Source: GWF2-38-69 sp965228125
GTDB taxonomy: Bacteria > Verrucomicrobiota > Lentisphaeria > Victivallales > GWF2-38-69
NCBI GenBank assembly: GCA_965228125.1
Contig: OZ245791.1
Location: 310,001 to 374,000, forward strand
Direction: 5' to 3'
Length of the DNA: 64,000 nucleotides
A model generated the notes under the pieces. That model was not told the DNA's origin and searched no databases. It was given only the letters and a program-made list of their open reading frames with translations. This document shows, piece by piece, positions 33,278 through 40,884 of the stretch (positions are counted from its first letter, which is position 1; each line of letters begins with the position of its first letter). The translations under genes and the position numbers were made by a program.

Positions 33278-34261
33278 TTATTTCATAATTTTTGCATATT
33301 CATTTATCCCACAAGCTAATGCTTCTGCAATTTTTTCTTGTCCGGAATTTGATGATAGGAATTCCTCCTCTTCCTTATTAGAAAGGAACCCTGTTTCAAC
33401 TAATATGGCAGGCTTGGTTGCAAACCTTAGCACAACAAACCTACAATGCTTTAGGCTTCTGTTTTCTCTTCCAGTCATAACCAGTGCTTTTTGAATTTCA
33501 TATCCTAAAAGTTCATTATTTAGATTCCAAATATTACCATTTTCCATTGTAAAACTTGGTTCTTTGCTGTATGTCGAAGCTGTTCCTTGTGGTGCAAGCA
33601 CAAAAGTTTCAAATCCTTTAGTATCAGGATTTGAAGCATGATTAGCATGAATTGAAATAAACAAGTCTCCATTGTATTTTGAAATAACGCCTGGTCGATC
33701 CCTAAGAGGAATAAATTTATCAGAACCTCTTGTTAGTATGACTTTATACCCCTCAGAAGTTAGTACTTTTGCAAGTTTTTTCGCTATAGGCATGACTATA
33801 TCTTTTTCTCTTGTTTTTGTGCCTAGAGTGCCTGTATCTTTCCCTCCATGTCCTGGGTCAATTATTATAGTTTTAACTTTTTCTTTTTTCAGGGTAGACC
33901 TAGGATATAAAATAGGTTTAATAATATAGGTTAAATCTTCCTCACTTATAAGAGGAGAATTATTTTCACTCGAGACCGCATTTAAAAGAGAGACCTTTAC
34001 TCCGTTTATAACTGCATCTTTTGAATCAAGTTCAAATCCCATGGTGTTTGATTCATTTTTTAGAATTAATAGCTTCTTGTCTTGATTTATAGACATACCG
34101 CAATCTTTAGCAAGGTCTTTCATATATAGATATTTTTTCCCCGCATAAGTGGTTGTTATGCTGTTTGCTGTACAAGGGGCAAATAATGTTAAAATCAGGA
34201 GAAGTTGGAAAGAGCAAATTATAACCACTCTTAAAAGTACTGCGTAATATTTATAAATCAT
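33278..34261 (-). CDS. Periplasmic N-acetylmuramoyl-L-alanine amidase (Amidase_3)
   Basis: A 327-residue exported cell-wall hydrolase. The start at 34261 is chosen because the ATG begins a signal peptide (MIYKYYAVLLRVVIICSFQL, then LLLILTLFAPCTANS), and AAGGA lies 11 bases upstream. The N-terminal half resembles an AMIN or copper-amine-oxidase-like domain (KYLYMKDLAKDCGMSI). The catalytic Amidase_3 domain starts IIIDPGHGGKDTG (His zinc ligand), with SIHANHA (His) and LVETGFLSN (Glu). It cleaves the peptide stem off peptidoglycan. The gene stands alone, without a division-operon context. Confidence 0.85.
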   Translation of the reverse strand: MIYKYYAVLLRVVIICSFQLLLILTLFAPCTANSITTTYAGKKYLYMKDLAKDCGMSINQDKKLLILKNESNTMGFELDSKDAVINGVKVSLLNAVSSENNSPLISEEDLTYIIKPILYPRSTLKKEKVKTIIIDPGHGGKDTGTLGTKTREKDIVMPIAKKLAKVLTSEGYKVILTRGSDKFIPLRDRPGVISKYNGDLFISIHANHASNPDTKGFETFVLAPQGTASTYSKEPSFTMENGNIWNLNNELLGYEIQKALVMTGRENRSLKHCRFVVLRFATKPAILVETGFLSNKEEEEFLSSNSGQEKIAEALACGINEYAKIMK

Positions 34262-34381
34262 ATTACTGTTAATATCCTTATTGTTAATAGATAGATAGAT
34301 ATAGTAAATTGGTAATGGCTTGCTTGGGTTCAATAAACAAATGACTCCATATAATAAAATAAGTTTACACTATTGAAAGCA

Positions 34382-34410
34382 AAAGGCCGATTAAGTATGT
34401 ATCGGCCTTT
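34382..34410. terminator. Hairpin terminator, bidirectional
   Basis: AAAGGCCGAT (34382-34391) and ATCGGCCTTT (34401-34410) form a 10-bp stem with a nine-base loop. T-rich bases follow on the minus strand (TTTTGCTTTC) and a short T run on the plus strand. It lies just past the stop of the His-rich gene, which it most likely terminates. Confidence 0.75.
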
Positions 34411-34421
34411 GTTAAAATATT

Positions 34422-34628
34422 CTATTTGATGTGTTCTATTTCTACATGACCAACATGTGCTAGAAGATCGTGAACATGCTCGTGCAAGTCCTTTATATGA
34501 TGTTTTAAATCATGATAAGATTCACAATTTTCATGACCAGTTAAATCTCTTTCCATATGTTCTAGGTCTGCATGCATATGCTCCAAATCATTTTGCACAT
34601 GCAAAACATCTTCTTTTAATAATCCCAT
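34422..34628 (-). CDS. Histidine-rich small protein, possible metal-binding
   Basis: A 68-residue protein with 14 histidines and one cysteine, in a coiled-coil-like helix pair: HVQNDLEHMHADLEHMERDL, then HDLKHHIKDLHEHVHDLLAHVGHVE, split by GHENCES. The start at 34628 is chosen because AGGTGG lies six bases before the ATG. The histidines recur at heptad-like spacing. It could store or buffer nickel, cobalt, zinc or iron, or sense metal. It lies beside nickel and iron genes, and a cluster of DtxR-type boxes is found 150-220 bp upstream. No family is known to me. Confidence 0.65.
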   Translation of the reverse strand: MGLLKEDVLHVQNDLEHMHADLEHMERDLTGHENCESYHDLKHHIKDLHEHVHDLLAHVGHVEIEHIK

Positions 34629-34775
34629 TTTTGTCCACCTCATGCTCTTATTGTTAGTAAATTTGTAAACAAATTGCTATGCCTCATTCTTTCAATATAT
34701 AATTTATTGAACAACCTCCTTTGATAAAATTCTATTGAAAGCTTCTGATTCACTAGAATTATTTTTAAGTTATCA

Positions 34776-34846
34776 CCTAATTATAAAAATTAAGGCACAG
34801 CGTAATTAGGTCATCCTAATTATAGGATATTAGGGCAACCTAATTA
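34776..34846. promoter_or_regulatory. Cluster of TTAGG-N4-CCTAA boxes, likely DtxR-family operator
   Basis: Half-sites lie at 34803-34810 (TAATTAGG), 34815-34822 (CCTAATTA), 34827-34834 (ATATTAGG) and 34839-34846 (CCTAATTA), exactly 12 bp apart, giving two TAATTAGG-N4-CCTAATTA palindromes in tandem. A fifth half-site, CCTAATTA, is at 34776-34783 and overlaps a minus-strand TATAAT. The TTAGG-N4-CCTAA form matches DtxR/IdeR/SirR boxes as I know them. The intergenic region 34629-35190 otherwise holds no gene that I can support; a strong but start-less SD (AAAGGAGG, minus strand, 34715-34722) is noted. Confidence 0.65.
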
Positions 34847-35190
34847 ATATGTCAATATATCTAAAATATTATTCTGATAAATAAAACTTATTTTTTAAAG
34901 ACATAAGACATATAAGACAAATGTATTCGTGCTTATTCTATATTTTTGACAATACCTACGCTCTAATCTTTATTTTGGGATTCCTTCTAGATCTAACGGT
35001 ATAAATTAGATTATATTAATCTTTCTTACCTTTAAGCATTTATTAGCTCGAACTTCTTCTTTTCTCATTTTTCTACTTGAATAGTTTTGTTTATTTCCTG
35101 TTCATCAAGATTTTTTCCTATACTTGAAACTAAAAATACGATTCTTCTCTTGATTTATATTATTAATACTACTATATATTCTACCACCCT

Positions 35191-35313
35191 CAGTTGCTTT
35201 AGTAATGGGGAAGACCTGTGAGAATCAGGCACAGTCGCGCTACGGTGTTGAGAGTATTAGACCTCTCTAAGTCCGAAAACCATGGGCAATTGTATTTTGT
35301 CGCGTTAACAAAA
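35191..35313 (+). ncRNA. Cobalamin riboswitch 1 (exported phosphoesterase-cobO)
   Basis: The core GAATCAGGCACAGTCGCGC and the later AAGTCCGAAAACCA are cobalamin-riboswitch hallmarks. A weak P1 pairs CAGTTGC with GGGCAATTG. Next to the start, TTTTGT (35295-35300) pairs with ACAAAA (35308-35313), placing a hairpin directly against the SD AAGGA (35313-35317). Its loop CGCGTTA can pair with the CGCG of the receptor loop, so B12 binding would hide the SD and lower translation. Confidence 0.88.
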
Positions 35314-35321
35314 AGGATTAT

Positions 35322-36587
35322 ATGAAAAGCCTATCAGCTTCATTTAGCCGGAAGATATTCAATCTTCTTCCTTTCTTGAATTCAAAAGTGTATGCTACGC
35401 CTAGAGAGTTTACCTTCGTTTTCCTAAGCTTTCTGTTATTTTTGCCTATTTGCTGTTTTGCGCAATTGAAAATAGGGATTATCGGAGATCAGACAGGTTC
35501 CAGCAATTTACCACAATCATATGCAGTGCTACAAGAAGGATGCCAGGCCATAAGCGAAGCAAATCCCGACATTGTCCTGCATGTTGGAGATTTAGTTGAA
35601 AGCTCCCAAAGCGACAGTGATATCGAGACTTCATTTACTCAAGCTGTAAGTTATTTGAATGCAATAAGCAAACCCTGGTACATAACTGCAGGCGACCACG
35701 ATGTAAATCCTCCAAATGATTATACCCCTGGAACAAAAAATACTGAAAAAGCAGATTTGTTCTTTAATCTTTTAAGAAATGAATATTCAAAGCGGCCTTC
35801 ATGCATCGTTCCTGATAATCTGTATTACAGCTTTAATTTTCAGGAATATCATTTCATATGTCTGTATTCAGAAGATTGCCTAAGAACTGATCCCAGATGG
35901 GGAAATATCTTTATGGATAAAATATCTGACGAACAGTTTAACTGGCTGGAAGGAGATTTAAATGCCTCTTCGTTTGCCAAAGGAATCGTTGTGCTTATTC
36001 ATCAACCGATGTGGTATAATCCCACTGGGTGGAAAAAAGTGCATGATTTATTGAGGAAATACCATGTGCTTGCCGTTGTAGCTGGACACTTCCATTACAA
36101 CCAGGATGAAGGATATACTGATGGCATCCGCTATGTAGTAGTAGGTTCAACAGGAGGGACAATCAAAGATGCTTCAGAAAATGCAGGCGGCCTGTATCAT
36201 GTAACCTTATTGACACTAGATGATAACAATAAAATCTCATTGCAGTTGATCCCGTTAAAAGATTACTCATACAACCAGTTTTCTGATAGAGAAAATATGG
36301 ATAGAGTTCAAGCGATAGATACGATGTTGAGTAATATTGAATGGACACCTGGCGTTACAATTGAAGGGAACCCTATAGACATTCCAGTTGATATTTATTC
36401 CTCGGCTAATCAAGGCACATGGAACCTGCTATATAAAAATGTTCCTCCTGGAACTGGTGTAAGTATATCAAATTTATCAAGTGTTGAACTGAATAGTGAT
36501 ACAAACAGACCGTCTAACTTGCAGGGAATGAAAATCCAGTTTATTGATGGAAAAGGTCAAATGTTCTGGGATTCAATGCAATTTTGA
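35322..36587 (+). CDS. Exported purple-acid-phosphatase-like metallophosphoesterase
   Basis: A 421-residue protein with a signal peptide (hydrophobic FVFLSFLLFLPICCFAQ, cleavage near residue 47) and a calcineurin-like phosphoesterase domain: IGDQTG, LHVGDLVES, AGDHDVN, IHQPM and GHFHYNQD are the five metal-ligand motifs in order. In place of the common GNHD it has GDHD. The C-terminal 150 residues are beta-rich. It is placed behind a cobalamin riboswitch and overlaps cobO, so it may release corrinoid phosphate or nucleotide esters during scavenging; this is inference. Confidence 0.8.
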   Translation: MKSLSASFSRKIFNLLPFLNSKVYATPREFTFVFLSFLLFLPICCFAQLKIGIIGDQTGSSNLPQSYAVLQEGCQAISEANPDIVLHVGDLVESSQSDSDIETSFTQAVSYLNAISKPWYITAGDHDVNPPNDYTPGTKNTEKADLFFNLLRNEYSKRPSCIVPDNLYYSFNFQEYHFICLYSEDCLRTDPRWGNIFMDKISDEQFNWLEGDLNASSFAKGIVVLIHQPMWYNPTGWKKVHDLLRKYHVLAVVAGHFHYNQDEGYTDGIRYVVVGSTGGTIKDASENAGGLYHVTLLTLDDNNKISLQLIPLKDYSYNQFSDRENMDRVQAIDTMLSNIEWTPGVTIEGNPIDIPVDIYSSANQGTWNLLYKNVPPGTGVSISNLSSVELNSDTNRPSNLQGMKIQFIDGKGQMFWDSMQF

Positions 36588-36592
36588 CACAT

Positions 36593-37132
36593 ATGGAGAA
36601 TCAAGTGAAAGACAAAGGCTTGGTAGTTATCTTAACAGGAGATGGCAAGGGAAAATCTTCTTCTGCTTTCGGAATAGTAATCCGCTCTCTCGGATGGGGA
36701 AAGAGAGTCTTGCTGGTACAGTTTTTGAAAGGTTTATGGGAGAGCGGAGAAGGTCGTTTCTTTGATAAGTTAAAGACTGATAAACTGAATATAATACGGG
36801 CCAAATGCCCTTTTACATGGAAAAGCCAAGATAAGGCTAAGGATGCACAAATATGCAGGGATATCTGGGAGCAAGCATTAGAATTAGTAAATAACGGAAC
36901 TTATAACCTCGTTGTATTTGACGAACTTATGATTACCCTTCAACAGGGATTTTTGGAACTTAAAGATGTTCTTAGTTTACTGGAAAACAGACCGCATTCA
37001 TTGGATATCATAATGACGGGGAGAAATGCTCCTAAGGAGCTAATAGATAAGGCGGATACAGTTTCAGAAATTAAGGCTTTGAAGCATGCTTTTGATAAGG
37101 GAGTAATAGCAAAACAAGGAATAGATTTTTAG
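36593..37132 (+). CDS. cobO: Corrinoid adenosyltransferase (CobO/BtuR/CobA)
   Basis: A 179-residue ATP:cob(I)alamin adenosyltransferase. The P-loop ILTGDGKGKSSSAFG (about 13-27) and the VVFDELMITLQ segment are the family signature, and IDKADTVSEI with the ending KQGIDF complete it. It adds the adenosyl group to salvaged corrinoids. The start is uncertain: ATG 36593 has no SD, but GGAG lies six bases before an in-frame GTG at 36605, which is also plausible. It follows the phosphoesterase stop by five bases and shares the riboswitch. Length (about 180) is normal. Confidence 0.9.
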   Translation: MENQVKDKGLVVILTGDGKGKSSSAFGIVIRSLGWGKRVLLVQFLKGLWESGEGRFFDKLKTDKLNIIRAKCPFTWKSQDKAKDAQICRDIWEQALELVNNGTYNLVVFDELMITLQQGFLELKDVLSLLENRPHSLDIIMTGRNAPKELIDKADTVSEIKALKHAFDKGVIAKQGIDF

Positions 37133-37257
37133 AATAACTAAACGGTTATTTTACGCTAAAAATAGAGAAAGGAGTAAATTAATCAAAAAAATGTTCGTCG
37201 AGAAGTTATTCGCTGTACAACATTAAGTTAGGACAGACGAATATCTTTATTAACCCT

Positions 37258-37380
37258 CAATTGCCTAGGTTATGGGGAAGACCTGTGAGAATCAGGCACA
37301 GTCGCGCTACGGTATTGAGAGCATCTAGTCTCTCTAAGTCCGAACACCATAGGCAATTGTATTTTGTCGCGCTAACAAAA
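37258..37380 (+). ncRNA. Cobalamin riboswitch 2 (aldehyde/alcohol dehydrogenase)
   Basis: This copy has the clearest P1: CAATTGCCTA (37258-37267) pairs with TAGGCAATTG (37350-37359). The core GGCACAGTCGCGCTACGGT and CTAAGTCCGAACACCA are nearly the same as copies 1 and 3. TTTTGT (37362-37367) pairs with ACAAAA (37375-37380), next to AAGGAG, so the same SD-hiding hairpin is present with loop CGCGCTA. Regulation is expected to be translational shut-off by B12. Confidence 0.9.
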
Positions 37381-37390
37381 AGGAGAGACC

Positions 37391-38749
37391 ATGCAAACAA
37401 ATTTATCTATCTGTCAGGAGATGATAGAAAAAGCAAAAAACGCCCAGAGAGAATATGAGAAATTTACTCAGGCAGAAGTTGAATCAGTAGTAAAGGAAAT
37501 AGCCAAAACAGTGTATAGAAATGCCGAAATCCTGGCTGATTTAGCCGTGGCTGAAACAGGAATGGGGGTTTACGAGGACAAAGTATCAAAATGCCGAAAT
37601 AAAGCGAATCTTGTCTGGAACAATCTAAAAGGCAAGAAATCTGTAGGTGTCATAGAACGGGATGACAATAAAAAAATATTTTATGTTGCAAAGCCAATGG
37701 GAATTATTTGTGCTGTTACTCCATCGACCAATCCTGTAGTAACTGCCATGTCAAATGCAATGTTTGCCTTAAAGGGACGAAATGCGATAATTATAGCCCC
37801 GCATCCTCATGCAAAAAAGACAACAACTCGTACCGTAGAGCTACTAAACGAAGCTATTTCCTCGATAGGAGCTCCTAAGAACCTGATACAAATAATAAAA
37901 GATCCTACTATAGAGCTGACAAATGAGTTGATGAAATCCTCAGATGTTGTAGTTGCCACTGGTGGGATGAATATGGTAAAAGCCGCATATAGTAGCGGAA
38001 AACCTTCTTATGGTGTTGGTTCAGGAAATGTCCAGGTCATATTTGATAGAAACATAGACTTCGAAAAAGCTGTCAAGGATGTGATTGGAGGGAGGAGTTT
38101 TGATAATGGTATCATCTGTTCGGGAGACCAATGCATCATATGCCATATTGATGACTTTGACGAGATCACAAAACTGCTTCAGCAAAACGGATGTTATTTT
38201 GTTGCAGACAGTTCAGAAGCCAAAAAGATAAGAGAAACTATCTTTATAGATGGAGTTATCAATAGAGATATTGTAGGCAAAAGTACAATGACTATATCCA
38301 TGCTGGCAAAGGTGGGCATTCCTGAAACAGCAAAAGTTATTGCGTTAAAAGAGCAAGGGGAAAAGGATCCTCTAAGGAAAGAAAAGATGTGCCCAGTCCT
38401 TCTTATTTGCAGATATAAAGATTTTAATGATGCCATAGCGATAGCAAGAAAAAATCTGGAAATCGAAGGCGCCGGACATTCATGTGTTATTCACTCTAAT
38501 AATATATCAAATATTGAGGTTGCAGGAAATATGTTGCCTGTTAGCAGACTTGTTGTAAATCAGCCTGGGATTACCGCAGGAGGAAGCTTCTATAACAGTC
38601 TAAATCCTACGAACACATTGGGCTGCGGTTCTTGGGGGAACAACAGTATTTCCGAAAATCTTACATATAAGCATCTTATCAACATTCAACAAATAGCTTT
38701 TAAAAAGGATAATGTCCATATCCCTTCTGAACAAGAGATATGGTCATAA
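37391..38749 (+). CDS. CoA-acylating aldehyde dehydrogenase (EutE/PduP-like)
   Basis: A 452-residue aldehyde dehydrogenase converting acetyl-CoA (or another acyl-CoA) and NADH to the aldehyde. The catalytic cysteine is in FDNGIICSGDQ (about 233-243); the N-terminal half has AVTPSTNPVV, and VVATGGMNMVKAAYSSGKPSYGVGSGN is the cofactor-binding segment typical of EutE/PduP/AdhE-N domains. With the iron alcohol dehydrogenase 0.8 kb downstream it forms an ethanol (or propanol) route. It is controlled by a cobalamin riboswitch. No microcompartment signal peptide is obvious at the N-terminus. Confidence 0.88.
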   Translation: MQTNLSICQEMIEKAKNAQREYEKFTQAEVESVVKEIAKTVYRNAEILADLAVAETGMGVYEDKVSKCRNKANLVWNNLKGKKSVGVIERDDNKKIFYVAKPMGIICAVTPSTNPVVTAMSNAMFALKGRNAIIIAPHPHAKKTTTRTVELLNEAISSIGAPKNLIQIIKDPTIELTNELMKSSDVVVATGGMNMVKAAYSSGKPSYGVGSGNVQVIFDRNIDFEKAVKDVIGGRSFDNGIICSGDQCIICHIDDFDEITKLLQQNGCYFVADSSEAKKIRETIFIDGVINRDIVGKSTMTISMLAKVGIPETAKVIALKEQGEKDPLRKEKMCPVLLICRYKDFNDAIAIARKNLEIEGAGHSCVIHSNNISNIEVAGNMLPVSRLVVNQPGITAGGSFYNSLNPTNTLGCGSWGNNSISENLTYKHLINIQQIAFKKDNVHIPSEQEIWS

Positions 38750-38762
38750 AAACGGGAGTATC

Positions 38763-39548
38763 ATGAGTACAAAATTATATTTCTTTTCTTCTGGTATCCT
38801 CAAGACGAAAAAACATCTGCTCTCAATGAATAGAGGGATAAATGAAGATATCGATATTCCGGTTCCATTCTTTTTAATAAAACACAATGGTAAAAATATT
38901 CTTTTTGACACTGGAATGGCAGAAGAACTTATATCAAATCCTAAAGAACATTGGGGAAGCGCTGTCAATGCATATTACCCTGTTATGAAGAAAGAAGACT
39001 ATATTCTAGAACAGCTTAAGAAATTAGATATAGATTCTCTTGATATTGACATTGTAATCCAGTCGCATCTTCACCTTGACCATGCGGGTGCCGTAGGGAA
39101 GTTTCCAAACGCTGTGTACTATGTGCAGAGAAGAGAACTTGAATGGGCATATGTTCCAGATTTTTATCAGAAGTCTGCTTATATAAAAAAAGATTTCGAT
39201 AAAAACATAAACTGGAATTTCTTATACGGTACGGATGATGACTATTTTGATATCTTTGGAGACGGAGTACTTAAAATAGTTTTCACCCCAGGGCACACCC
39301 CAGGTCATCAGTCTCTAAAAGTAAATTTGAAAAAATCAGGAACATTTATTCTATCGGGAGATAGCTGTTATCTCAACGAAATACTTGATGATGATATTAT
39401 GCCTGGCCTGGTCTGGAGTTCACCAGATACCTTGAAATCAATAAATAAACTCAGATATGAAAGGAGCATCAACAATGCAACTATTATTCCAGGGCATGAT
39501 CCTATAGCCTGGAAGAAGTATACCAAAGCTCCTGACTACTACGAATAA
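38763..39548 (+). CDS. Lactonase-like metallo-beta-lactamase fold hydrolase
   Basis: A 261-residue zinc hydrolase. The HxHxDH motif is SHLHLDHAGAV (about 99-109), with GHTPGHQSL, GDSCYL and PGHDP as the later metal ligands. The N-terminal DTGMAEELISNPKEHWG matches the N-acyl-homoserine lactonase (AttM-like) group. The ATG at 38763 is preferred since GGGAG lies five bases upstream; an earlier ATG at 38712 overlaps the dehydrogenase. It is embedded in a B12-regulated alcohol operon, so it may hydrolyse a lactone or thioester in that pathway. Substrate unknown. Confidence 0.8.
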   Translation: MSTKLYFFSSGILKTKKHLLSMNRGINEDIDIPVPFFLIKHNGKNILFDTGMAEELISNPKEHWGSAVNAYYPVMKKEDYILEQLKKLDIDSLDIDIVIQSHLHLDHAGAVGKFPNAVYYVQRRELEWAYVPDFYQKSAYIKKDFDKNINWNFLYGTDDDYFDIFGDGVLKIVFTPGHTPGHQSLKVNLKKSGTFILSGDSCYLNEILDDDIMPGLVWSSPDTLKSINKLRYERSINNATIIPGHDPIAWKKYTKAPDYYE

Positions 39549-39568
39549 TAAAGGGAAAAAACTCTCAT

Positions 39569-40696
39569 ATGAACTTGATACGACAGCCAGAAATAGTGCT
39601 TAAATGCGGAGCTATTAAATTATTACCTGAAATAATTAAATTTCTGGAAACTAAAAATGCTCTTATTGTTACTGATAGAGGACTCATTTCTACAGGAATT
39701 TATTCTAAAATTGAGCAGTCCCTAAAATCCAGCAATATAAAAACTATTCTTTATGGAGGTGTTCTACCTGATCCATCGATAAGTCTAATTTATGAGGCTC
39801 TGAGATTTGCCGAAAGCCATAATATCAATGCAGTAATTGGGCTGGGAGGGGGAAGCTCAATTGATACTGCAAAGTGTGTCGCGGCATTACTTACAAACAG
39901 GAAAGATATAAATAGTTACGTAGGGACAAATCTGCTCAAGGAAGATCCATTGCCTCTTATCGCTATTCCGACTACAGCAGGAACAGGCAGTGAAGTAACT
40001 CCTATAGCTATTTTGTCAGATGAGAATGAACATCTTAAAAAAGGAATTGTTTCTGACAAATTAATTCCCGACTATGCGATTCTTGACCCTGAGCTTACAG
40101 CAGCTTTGCCGAAAAATGTAACCGCATACACAGGAATGGATGCGTTGACTCATGCTATAGAGGCTTTTACTTCAGTCAATTCCAACATATATACGGACTC
40201 TATTGCTCAAAATGCCATAAGGATAATTATCGATAACATCGGAAAGGCTTATGAAGAAGGTTCTGACTTATCAGCAAGAGAAAATATGATGATAGGAAGT
40301 ATGATGGCAGGAATTGCTTTTGCTAATGCCGGCGTAGGCGCAGTCCATGCATTTGCATATCCTCTTGGAGGAATGTTCCACATTCCGCACGGCTTGGCTA
40401 ACAGTATAATGCTTCCGTATATCCTAAAGTATAACATACAGGGAGGATCGGAGAAATTTAAAGAACTTGCCAGAGCCTTCGAAGTTTCCCGAAATTCTCC
40501 TGAACTAGTAGCCAAGAGGATTACAGAATTAAATAGTTTGCTTAATATTCCGGAGAAGCTCTCAAATGTAGGAGTGACGAAAGACTATATTCATACCCTT
40601 GCAGAGCAAGTAGTAAGAATAGATAGGCTTCTAAAGAACAACCCAAGAGAAGTTACACTGGAAGACGCTTTGGATATATATCAAAAGGCATATTAA
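39569..40696 (+). CDS. Iron-containing alcohol dehydrogenase
   Basis: A 375-residue group III alcohol dehydrogenase. NAD-binding GGGSSIDTAK (about 92-101), the TTAGTGSEVTP segment (about 136-146) and the metal-ligand region GMDALTHAIEAFTS and GAVHAFAYPLGGMFHIPHGLANS (His ligands) are complete. It reduces the aldehyde made by the acylating dehydrogenase or oxidises the alcohol. It closes the riboswitch-2 operon. The exact alcohol is not determined. Confidence 0.92.
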   Translation: MNLIRQPEIVLKCGAIKLLPEIIKFLETKNALIVTDRGLISTGIYSKIEQSLKSSNIKTILYGGVLPDPSISLIYEALRFAESHNINAVIGLGGGSSIDTAKCVAALLTNRKDINSYVGTNLLKEDPLPLIAIPTTAGTGSEVTPIAILSDENEHLKKGIVSDKLIPDYAILDPELTAALPKNVTAYTGMDALTHAIEAFTSVNSNIYTDSIAQNAIRIIIDNIGKAYEEGSDLSARENMMIGSMMAGIAFANAGVGAVHAFAYPLGGMFHIPHGLANSIMLPYILKYNIQGGSEKFKELARAFEVSRNSPELVAKRITELNSLLNIPEKLSNVGVTKDYIHTLAEQVVRIDRLLKNNPREVTLEDALDIYQKAY

Positions 40697-40741
40697 GAGC
40701 AGTTAGAAATATTTTTAACAATTAAAAGATAATATTAGTTA

Positions 40742-40873
40742 AGTTGCAGCCTCAAATATGGGGAAGACCTGTGAGAATCAGGCACAGTCGCGCTACGGTG
40801 TTGAGAGTATTAGACATCTCTAAGTCCGAAAACCATGGGCAGCAGCTATACAAATTTTGTCGCTGAAACAAAA
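40742..40873 (+). ncRNA. Cobalamin riboswitch 3 (metE-nrdD-nrdG)
   Basis: The core is the same as in copies 1 and 2 (GGCACAGTCGCGCTACGGT, CTAAGTCCGAAAACCA). P1 is AGTTGC pairing with GCAGCT. TTTTGT (40855-40860) pairs with ACAAAA (40868-40873), whose last bases run into AAAGGAG (40871-40877), the SD of metE. The hairpin loop CGCTGAA can pair only weakly with the receptor loop, so this copy may be less tight than the other two. Confidence 0.9.
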
Positions 40874-40884
40874 GGAGTATTTGA

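Noticed and set aside
34700..34722. Upstream leader peptide behind the AAAGGAGG on the minus strand
   Set aside because: The only start codon near it is a TTG directly after the SD, too close for initiation; 24 codons with no known motif.
37133..37150. Terminator after cobO (AATAAC and GTTATT)
   Set aside because: The stem has only six mostly A-T pairs and a short T run, so it is too weak to call.
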